Below, piece by piece: positions 1 to 9,252 of a stretch of 33,489 nucleotides of DNA. The notes under the pieces were generated by a model, which worked only from the letters and a program-made list of their open reading frames with translations, was not told where the DNA came from and did not search any database. The stretch comes from Marinosulfonomonas sp. (GTDB lineage: Bacteria > Pseudomonadota > Alphaproteobacteria > Rhodobacterales > Rhodobacteraceae): positions 1 to 33,489 of the forward strand of contig JALSJL010000019.1 of the NCBI GenBank assembly GCA_026989405.1, read 5' to 3'. The position numbers and the translations under genes were made by a program. How positions within the stretch are numbered: position 1 is the stretch's first letter; each line of letters opens with the position of its first letter.

Positions 1-429
1 CTAGGTCACCGACTCATAAGCGCGCAACCAGATTCGTGTTGCGGCGAGTTTGACGAGGGCGAGGAAGTTGGCGTCGTGTTTTTCGTATCGTGTTGCTATG
101 GCCCTGTAATGCTTGAGTTTCGAGAAGAAACGCTCGATCCGGTTGCGTCGTCGGTAGGCGTCACGGTCAAGCGGCGGTGGTGTGGATCGGCGCGGGATCG
201 GGCGGATAACGGCCCTGGCGCCGATGCTCTTGAGGTGGTCACGCAGCCGGTTGCTGTCATAGGCCGCATCCGCCAGCAGGGTCTGGCCCGGCCCGAGCGT
301 GCCCAGCATGTCATCGGCGGAACGCCCGTCATGGGCCTGCCCGGGCGTCAGTTTCAGCGTGATCGGCCGGCCACGGGCGTCGGTGACGGCGTGGATCTTC
401 GTCGTCAGACCGCCCCGCGAGCGCCCCAT
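1..429 (-). CDS. IS5-family transposase, C-terminal ORF (orfB, probably made by -1 frameshift from orfA)
   Basis: GRSRGGLTTKIHAVTDARGRPI...RRNRIERFFSKLKHYRAIATRYEK is a DDE transposase C-terminus. The frame continues upstream to the A5G6 slippery tract near 479-489. Confidence 0.88.
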   Translation of the reverse strand: MGRSRGGLTTKIHAVTDARGRPITLKLTPGQAHDGRSADDMLGTLGPGQTLLADAAYDSNRLRDHLKSIGARAVIRPIPRRSTPPPLDRDAYRRRNRIERFFSKLKHYRAIATRYEKHDANFLALVKLAATRIWLRAYESVT

Positions 430-879
430 GCAGCGGGCTCGAAACTCAGCCAGACCGGCGGTTCCGGTGGTCTCTTCGCCCCCCTTTTTGCGTTTGCCCC
501 GTGTTGGTGAACGCGGATCGAAGTGCTGTCCACAGATTGCTCGGCGCCGTCATAAGCCGCTGATACGGCGTCGAATATCCTGTCCCACACCCCCAACCTC
601 GCCCATCGGACAAAGCGGTTGTAGCAGGTCGTATAGGGCCCGTAGCGCTCGGGGATGTCGGCCCAGGGCGAACCGGTCCTGAGCCGCCAGTAGATGCCGT
701 TCAGCACCTTGCGGTCATCAACACGCGGCACCCCGCGCGGCTTGTTGGGCAGAAGCGGTTCGATGATCGACCACTCGAAGTCGGTCAACTCGTAGCGACG
801 TTGGGCCATGCTGCTCTCCTCTTTGCGAAGAGTGAATCAGCAATCTCCAGATCACGCTACACTTTTATGAGTGCATGGC
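5..879 (-). mobile_element. IS5-family (IS427-group-like) insertion sequence, flanked by CTAG on both sides
   Basis: Two overlapping minus-strand ORFs resemble an IS5/IS427 transposase. Imperfect terminal inverted repeats: GTCACCGACTCATAA at the left end versus GCCATGCACTCATAA (reverse complement of the right end). CTAG occurs at 1-4 and 880-883, consistent with target duplication. Confidence 0.85.
405..809 (-). CDS. IS5-family transposase, N-terminal ORF (orfA)
   Basis: MAQRRYELTDFEWSIIEPLLPNKPRGVPRVDDRKVLNGIYWRLRTGSPWADIPERYG is a typical IS5-family N-terminus. SD-like GGAGAG lies upstream of the ATG. Confidence 0.88.
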   Translation of the reverse strand: MAQRRYELTDFEWSIIEPLLPNKPRGVPRVDDRKVLNGIYWRLRTGSPWADIPERYGPYTTCYNRFVRWARLGVWDRIFDAVSAAYDGAEQSVDSTSIRVHQHGANAKRGAKRPPEPPVWLSFEPAAWGARGAV

Positions 880-1584
880 CTAGTCGGGTGCCAGCATATA
901 GCCCGCCCCCCGGACGGTCTGAAGATAACGTGGCCGCTTCGGGTCTTCTTCGATCTTGCGCCGCAATCGCGTGATCTGGACATCGACGGCGCGCTCCTGG
1001 GCCTGGCCGGTGTCACGCCCCAGTTTGTCTACAAGGTATCCCCGCGTGACGGCCTCCCCCGGGGTGGTCGCAAAAATCCTCATCAACTGGTTTTCTGTCC
1101 CGGTCAGTCTGATGATATCCTCGCCGCGCCAAAGCTCGCCTCGTTCGACATCGTAACGCAAAGGTCCGAGGTTGAGGATCTTGGGGATGACTTCCTTGCT
1201 GTCGGCTTTTGGCATCCGCCTGAGTATGGCATTGATCCGCAGCAGAAGCTCCTTTGGCTCGAAGGGCTTTGCCAGATAGTCGTCCGCACCGGCCTCGAGC
1301 CCTGAAATCCTGTCATCGGTGTCCGATCTTGCCGTCAACAGCAGGATCGGCGTCGTCAGCCCGGTTTCGCGCAGTGATCCGGTGAACGCCAGCCCATCTT
1401 CGCCGGGCATCATCACATCAAGCACGATCAGGTCAAACTCCAATCCGCCGAGAATGCGCCGGGCATGCTCGGCATCGCGCGCCGCAGTGACCAGAAACCC
1501 GTTTCGCACAAGATACTTGCGCAGCAATGTCCGAATGCGCTCATCGTCGTCAACGATCAGCAGATGTGCCTCCGGGGCGGTCAT
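880..1584 (-). CDS. petR: OmpR/PhoB-family response regulator, PetR-like
   Basis: Receiver domain (LLIVDDDERIRTLL, LIVLDVMMPGEDG, LLTAR, KPFEPKELLLRI) plus winged-helix C-terminus (DVQITRLRRKIEEDPKRPRYLQTVRGAGYML). Its pairing with a MarR gene matches petPR of Rhodobacter. Confidence 0.85.
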   Translation of the reverse strand: MTAPEAHLLIVDDDERIRTLLRKYLVRNGFLVTAARDAEHARRILGGLEFDLIVLDVMMPGEDGLAFTGSLRETGLTTPILLLTARSDTDDRISGLEAGADDYLAKPFEPKELLLRINAILRRMPKADSKEVIPKILNLGPLRYDVERGELWRGEDIIRLTGTENQLMRIFATTPGEAVTRGYLVDKLGRDTGQAQERAVDVQITRLRRKIEEDPKRPRYLQTVRGAGYMLAPD

Positions 1585-2084
1585 GGGCTACCCTCCTTTC
1601 CGGCCTGAAAGCGCCTACGCATGTCTGCGTCCATCATTTCCTCTAGCACCTTGCGAAACCCCGCGACGGCCTCGGGGCCCGCGGCCCGGTAGGCGGCCCG
1701 CATCCGGCGGCGTTGCGCTTCCGAAAGACGGCTTTCGAGCGCTGCGCCCTTTTCGGTCAAACGCAGGTTGCGCTCGCGCTTGTCACGGTTGCCCACGCGG
1801 CTTTCGACCAGCCCCTCGTCCACCAGCGTGCGCAGCACCCGATTGAGCGACTGCTTCGTGACCCCAAGGGTTGTCAAAAGGTTGTTCACCGTGGTCCCCG
1901 GCGTTCTGTGTATGAAATGCAGCGCGCGGTGGTGTGCCCGACCAAACCCCATCTCTTGCAGGATCTTGTCGGGGTCGGCGGTAAACCCGCGGTAGGCAAA
2001 GAACATTGCCTCGATACCTTTGCGCAACTGTTCATCCGTCAGGTATAAGAGCCCTTCGCTCCCGGAACCACTGGCATCATTCAT
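1581..2084 (-). CDS. petP: MarR-family transcriptional regulator, PetP-like
   Basis: Winged-helix MarR pattern (LHFIHRTPGTTVNNLLTTLGVTKQSLNRVLRTLVDEGLVE...DKRERNLRLTEKG). Overlaps the petR-like gene by ATGA. Confidence 0.82.
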   Translation of the reverse strand: MNDASGSGSEGLLYLTDEQLRKGIEAMFFAYRGFTADPDKILQEMGFGRAHHRALHFIHRTPGTTVNNLLTTLGVTKQSLNRVLRTLVDEGLVESRVGNRDKRERNLRLTEKGAALESRLSEAQRRRMRAAYRAAGPEAVAGFRKVLEEMMDADMRRRFQAGKEGSP

Positions 2085-2120
2085 CTGGACACTCCATGCC
2101 GCTCGGATCGCGACCGTGTA

Positions 2121-2149
2121 ATTTTATGTCAGCCTTGTTGACTTTCCAA
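2121..2149 (-). promoter_or_regulatory. Putative sigma70-type promoter for the petP-petR pair
   Basis: On the minus strand: TTGGAA, 17-nt spacer, TAAAAT. Located 37 nt upstream of the petP-like start. Confidence 0.45.
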
Positions 2150-2258
2150 CCTTCAATTGATAGCGATTCCCCGATTTGGCGCAATTTAATGTCCGAAGCG
2201 GACCTAACTGCGCAATAAATGGAAAATGGCCCGATGCCGGGTCGAAGGAGGCCCAGCC

Positions 2259-3128
2259 ATGGCTGAACCCTATCATGATCGCGACGGAGTCATCTGGATG
2301 GATGGCTGCATGGTGCGTTGGCGCGAAGCAAACGTGCATATTCTGAGCCACGCGATGCACTATGCGTCCTCGGTGTTCGAGGGCGAACGCGCCTACAACG
2401 GCAAGATTTTCAAGTCGCGCGAACATTCCGAGCGCCTGCACCGCTCGGCCAGGCTGATCGATTTTGACATCCCGTGGTCTGTTGATGAACTTGAACACGC
2501 CAAGGGGCAGGCCCTGCGCGCCAGCCGTCTGAAAGATGCCTATGTGCGTGCCATTGCCTGGCGTGGGGCCGGCGAAGACATGGGCGTTGCTTCGGCCCGC
2601 AACCCGGTGAATGTCGCCATCGCGGTATGGGAATGGGGCGCCTACTACGGCGACGCCAAGATGAAGGGCGCGAAACTGGATATTTCCAAGTGGAAACGGC
2701 CCAGCCCCGAAACCATCCCCAGCCATGCCAAGGCCGCCGGCCTCTACATGATCTGCACCATGTCCAAACACGCGGCCGAAGCCAAGGGGTGCTCGGACGC
2801 GCTGATGATGGACTACCGCGGCTATGTCGCCGAAGCGACCGGCGCCAACGTGTTTTTCGTGAAAGACGGCGAAGTCCACACGCCCACGCCAGACTGTTTT
2901 CTGGACGGGATCACCCGCCAGACGGTGATCGGCATGCTGAAAGAGCGCGGCATCAAGGTGCATGAGCGTCACATCATGCCCGATGAGCTGGAAGGCTTCG
3001 AACAATGCTGGCTGACCGGCACCGCGGCCGAAGTGACGCCGGTCGGGCAGATTGGCGACTACACATTCGAGGTTGGCGCGCTGACGCGAGAGATCGCCGA
3101 GGGTTATGAGAAACTGGTGCGCGAATAG
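2259..3128 (+). CDS. ilvE: Branched-chain amino acid aminotransferase
   Basis: MAEPYHDRDGVIWMDGCMVRWREANVHILSHAMHYASSVFEGERAY is a fold-type IV aminotransferase N-terminus. Start trimmed to 2259, preceded by SD GAAGGAGG. Confidence 0.9.
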   Translation: MAEPYHDRDGVIWMDGCMVRWREANVHILSHAMHYASSVFEGERAYNGKIFKSREHSERLHRSARLIDFDIPWSVDELEHAKGQALRASRLKDAYVRAIAWRGAGEDMGVASARNPVNVAIAVWEWGAYYGDAKMKGAKLDISKWKRPSPETIPSHAKAAGLYMICTMSKHAAEAKGCSDALMMDYRGYVAEATGANVFFVKDGEVHTPTPDCFLDGITRQTVIGMLKERGIKVHERHIMPDELEGFEQCWLTGTAAEVTPVGQIGDYTFEVGALTREIAEGYEKLVRE

Positions 3129-3182
3129 ACGCGGGGGCGCTTAACCGCTTGGCAAGACCGACAGGCTAGCCTGCCTGCCATC

Positions 3183-3599
3183 ATGCCCAAACGCCGCCTC
3201 AACCTTGTTGTGCCTGTCCTGATCGTGGCGATCGGTCTGCCGGCAACGCTGTCATGGGCTTATTACAAGCTCACCGGCGACCCGACCCTGCGCCCGCTTG
3301 GCGTCACGCTGAACAGCCTGCGTGAAAACGACGTTGCCGGGTATGAGGCTGCATTGGTTGTGACGATCAACTGGGGGCGTGATACGCGCAGCGCGAATAC
3401 ACCGCGCCAGGTCGAAGCGGCACTGCGCAAGGCATTGCAGGTGTATCAGGTCGACTTTCAGATCAGACGGCGCCGGGTGGCCGGCGACCACGTCAGCGTC
3501 TTTTTCGACGCCGGCCCCAACCGGTTTGGCCCCTACTCATTGGTTGATATCGCTGCCGGCATTCCCGTGGCCGTCGAGGCCGTTCAAATGGCCCGGTAG
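3183..3599 (+). CDS. Hypothetical protein with N-terminal membrane anchor/signal-like segment
   Basis: 138-aa ORF starting MPKRRLNLVVPVLIVAIGLPATLSWAYYK. No recognised domain and no clear SD. Confidence 0.55.
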   Translation: MPKRRLNLVVPVLIVAIGLPATLSWAYYKLTGDPTLRPLGVTLNSLRENDVAGYEAALVVTINWGRDTRSANTPRQVEAALRKALQVYQVDFQIRRRRVAGDHVSVFFDAGPNRFGPYSLVDIAAGIPVAVEAVQMAR

Positions 3600-3601
3600 G
3601 G

Positions 3602-3808
3602 TCAGCCAAACCGCGATTCCGGCGTCTGACGCCGGCGCGCAAGGCGCAGGAAAGCCCGCATGCGGGCATCGTTTTTCTGGGTTCTGGGGCGGCGCTGCAG
3701 CAGCTGGCTGGCCGGTGACGCCAGCCGATGACGCTCGATCCGGGCGAACCATTTCATCATGCCGGCAGCCTTAACCGGTGACGCATTCCGTTTTGAAGAA
3801 TCGGACAT
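3602..3808 (-). CDS. Small basic hypothetical protein (68 aa)
   Basis: ATG at 3808 is preceded by AGGAGG at good spacing on the minus strand. Product MSDSSKRNASPVKAAGMMKWFARIERHRLASPASQLLQRRP... Confidence 0.6.
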   Translation of the reverse strand: MSDSSKRNASPVKAAGMMKWFARIERHRLASPASQLLQRRPRTQKNDARMRAFLRLARRRQTPESRFG

Positions 3809-3889
3809 TCTGGCCTCCTGTCTGCGGGGAAGCCCGAGGATACCATTTTTCCGGCAAGAAATCCACGCGCAGGCGGGGATTGCCAACGA

Positions 3890-6322
<2,433 letters not shown>

Positions 6323-6335
6323 TTATTTGCCTGTA

Positions 6336-6364
6336 TTTCTACAAGATTTGGGGGGGAGTGTCAC
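6336..6364 (-). promoter_or_regulatory. Putative gyrB promoter
   Basis: On the minus strand: GTGACA, 17-nt spacer, TAGAAA. The -10 lies about 30 nt upstream of the gyrB ATG. Confidence 0.5.
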
Positions 6365-6419
6365 GCGCTCTACACCAAATATGGTGTTCGCGCGGGCAGA
6401 TTGCAACAGGGGCCGCTGC

Positions 6420-6830
6420 TCAGGCAGAGATGGTGAAACTGCCATCTTCATTCGGGGGCGAGAACGGGTTCATCGCGACTTCCCAGACGTGGCCGTCGGG
6501 ATCGGCATAGTAGCCGGAGTAGCCACCCCAAAACACCTTTTGCGGCGCTTTCATCGGCGTCGCGCCGGCCTTGAGCGCAAGGTCATAGGCCGCATCGACT
6601 TCTTCGTTGGTGACAAAGTTCTGGGCAAGGGTGATCGCGCCGGTGCCAAGCTCGGCGCCCGGGCGCCCCTGATCTTCGGCAAGCGCTGCGCGGCCGAACA
6701 GGCCGAGGGCCAGACCGTTTAGCTGATAGAAGATGATCGCCTCACCGCGCTTCACCGGCTTCCAGCCAAGGGCCGCGTAAAACCTTTCGCTGCGCGCAAG
6801 GTCATCGACGCCAAGGGTGATGAGAGTCAC
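6420..6830 (-). CDS. VOC (glyoxalase/bleomycin resistance) fold protein
   Basis: VTLITLGVDDLARSERFYAALGWKPV...GYSGYYADPDGHVWEVAMNP is a typical VOC pattern. GTG start overlaps the recF stop (GTGA). Confidence 0.88.
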   Translation of the reverse strand: MTLITLGVDDLARSERFYAALGWKPVKRGEAIIFYQLNGLALGLFGRAALAEDQGRPGAELGTGAITLAQNFVTNEEVDAAYDLALKAGATPMKAPQKVFWGGYSGYYADPDGHVWEVAMNPFSPPNEDGSFTISA

Positions 6831-7963
6831 GCGTTGGGGCGTATTGGTTTTTCTCCCTTGATCTGACTGATGGTCGAGGTGCCGGCGGCTTCGCCAACCT
6901 CGACAAACTGCGCCCTTTCGCCAAGCTCGTCAAACAGCTCGCGCCCGGTGCCGGTCAGGAACGCCTGGGCGCCGAGCGCGCAGATCTCATCGTAAAGCGC
7001 CGCGCGGCGGTCGGCGTCGAGATGGGCGGCCACCTCGTCCAGCAGCAGGATCGGCGGCGCGCCGAAATCCTCGGCCAGCGCGCGGGCGTTGGCGAGGATC
7101 AGCGAGATCAGCAGCGCCTTCTGCTCGCCGGTCGAACATTGGCGCGCGGCAACGCCCTTGGCGGCGTAAGTGGCCAGGAGATCGACGCGGTGCGGCCCGC
7201 TCAGGGTGCGCCCTGCTGCCATGTCACGCGCGCGCCCATTTGCGTAGGCGGTCGACAGGCCCGCCTCGGTTTCGGCCATCTCGCCCTCGTCCGGCCCCGA
7301 AAGCGCCAGATCAGCCGCCGGAAACGCCGTCGCCGCGCCCGCTTGCGCCTGTGCAACCCGCGCCAGCGCCAGCCGCCTATTCGCCATGATGACAGCGCCG
7401 GCAGTGGCCATCTGCGCTTCCAGCGCGCCATACCAGGACGCATCGCCGACCTGGTCCTTCAACAGGCGGTTGCGCTCGCGCATCGCCTTTTCATAGGTCA
7501 GAACCGCCTGCGCGTGCTCCGGCTCGAAACTCATCGTCATCCGATCCAGAAAGCGCCGCCGCCCATCTGCGCCCTCAATCCACAGCCGGTCCATCGACGG
7601 GATCAGCCACAGCATGCGCACCATGCGCCCAAGTGCCAGTTGCGGCGCCGTCTTGCCATCGATGCGAGTCTGGCGCGCAGCCCCCACCTCGGCCCAGGTT
7701 TCAACCTCGTGCAACTGGGACAGGCTTTGCACGATGGCCGAAACCTTCCAGCCCAACGCCTCGGGCCGGCGCGTCAGATCTTCACCGGCGGCGCGGCGCA
7801 GACCGCGGCCCGGTGACAGAAGCGATATCGCCTCAAGCAGGTTGGTCTTCCCGGTGCCGTTGGACCCGAAGATCGCCACCGGGCGGCCATCAAACTTCAG
7901 GGCGGCGCGCAGATGGGACCGGAAATGAGAAAGGGTCAGCGCTTTGACGGCAAGCCCCACCAT
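6827..7963 (-). CDS. recF: DNA replication/repair protein RecF
   Basis: Walker A (IFGSNGTGKTNLLEAISLLSPGRGLR), signature and Walker B (CSTGEQKALLISLILANA, ILLLDEVAAHLDADRR). Located between dnaN and gyrB. Confidence 0.95.
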   Translation of the reverse strand: MVGLAVKALTLSHFRSHLRAALKFDGRPVAIFGSNGTGKTNLLEAISLLSPGRGLRRAAGEDLTRRPEALGWKVSAIVQSLSQLHEVETWAEVGAARQTRIDGKTAPQLALGRMVRMLWLIPSMDRLWIEGADGRRRFLDRMTMSFEPEHAQAVLTYEKAMRERNRLLKDQVGDASWYGALEAQMATAGAVIMANRRLALARVAQAQAGAATAFPAADLALSGPDEGEMAETEAGLSTAYANGRARDMAAGRTLSGPHRVDLLATYAAKGVAARQCSTGEQKALLISLILANARALAEDFGAPPILLLDEVAAHLDADRRAALYDEICALGAQAFLTGTGRELFDELGERAQFVEVGEAAGTSTISQIKGEKPIRPNA

Positions 7964-8016
7964 TCAAGGGCCCTTCTTCTTTGCCCAAATATCCCCGCCG
8001 GAGGCTCCGCCCGATG

Positions 8017-9135
8017 TCACACGCGCATCGGCATGACGACGTAGATCGCGCTTTCGTCATCGCCTTCACGCATCAGGGTCGGATCGCCGGAAGAATTGAA
8101 CAGAAACACCGCATTCTCACGGTCAACCTGGCTGGCGATTTCCAGCAGGTATTTGGCGTTGAAGCCAATCTCCAGCGGTTCATCGGAATAGGCCACGCCC
8201 AGCTCTTCTTCCGCAGCGCCACTGTCAGGCGCATTGACCGACAAGACCAGCCGGTCTTCGTCCAGCGACAGCTTCACGGCCCGCGAGCGCTCGGAAGAAA
8301 CCGTCGCCACCCGGTCGACGGCCTTGGCAAACTCGGCCGCATCCACTTCCATCTTGCGCGTGTTGCCCTGGGGAATGACCCGCGTGTAGTCGGGGAATGT
8401 CCCGTCTATCACCTTCGAGGTCAGGGTGATGTCGGGCGCGGCGAAACGCACCTTGGTCTCGGATACAGACACTGCAATTGTCAGGTCATCATCATCCAGC
8501 AGTTTGCGCAGTTCGGCCACCGTCTTGCGCGGCACGATCACGCCAACCATGCCATCGGCCCCCTCGGGCAAAGGTGCGTCAACGCGCGCCAGACGGTGCC
8601 CGTCGGTGGCGACGCAGCGCAGAACCTGGCCATCTTCGCCAGACGCCACATGCATGTAGACACCATTCAGGTAATAGCGGGTTTCCTCGGTGGAAATGGC
8701 GAATTTCGATTTGTCGAACAACCGGCGCAATACCGGGGCGGCGGCCGAAAAATTCGTTTCATACTCGGACGAAGCCATGACCGGAAAGTCCTCTTTCGGC
8801 AGCGTCGCAAGCGAAAAGTTCGAACGCCCGGCTTCAACCGTAAGCCGCCCCGCGGCCCCATCGTCGGTCAGCGTCACCAGCGCGCCATCGGGCAACTTGC
8901 GCACGATCTCGTGTAGCGTCACCGCCGAAACAGTCGTGGCGCCGGCACGCTCCACCTGGGCTGGCGCCTTGTCGACAACTTCAATGTCCAGATCAGTGGC
9001 CCGAAACGACGCGGTGTCTCCCTCGGCCTCGATCAGCACGTTGGCCAGGATCGGAATGGTGTTTCGACGTTCGACAACCGATTGGGCCTGAGACAAGGCC
9101 TTGAGCAAGGCGCCGCGTTCGATACTGAATTTCAT
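8017..9135 (-). CDS. dnaN: DNA polymerase III beta subunit (sliding clamp)
   Basis: MKFSIERGALLKALSQAQSVVERRNTIPILANVLIEA ... ending YVVMPMRV. Start trimmed to 9135, with AGGAG SD upstream. Confidence 0.97.
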   Translation of the reverse strand: MKFSIERGALLKALSQAQSVVERRNTIPILANVLIEAEGDTASFRATDLDIEVVDKAPAQVERAGATTVSAVTLHEIVRKLPDGALVTLTDDGAAGRLTVEAGRSNFSLATLPKEDFPVMASSEYETNFSAAAPVLRRLFDKSKFAISTEETRYYLNGVYMHVASGEDGQVLRCVATDGHRLARVDAPLPEGADGMVGVIVPRKTVAELRKLLDDDDLTIAVSVSETKVRFAAPDITLTSKVIDGTFPDYTRVIPQGNTRKMEVDAAEFAKAVDRVATVSSERSRAVKLSLDEDRLVLSVNAPDSGAAEEELGVAYSDEPLEIGFNAKYLLEIASQVDRENAVFLFNSSGDPTLMREGDDESAIYVVMPMRV

Positions 9136-9252
9136 GTCCCACTCCTGCAATGTGCCGGGGCGGCGAATGTAGCTCATTCACCGCCCGGCTCAACGATTTT
9201 CTTGGAATTTCTGCCGATCAGCCGGCAGCGTCAACCCAAATGGCGTGAAAGC

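Noticed and set aside
2124-3005. 293-aa minus-strand ORF opposite ilvE
   Set aside because: Antisense to a clear aminotransferase; no independent SD or family match.
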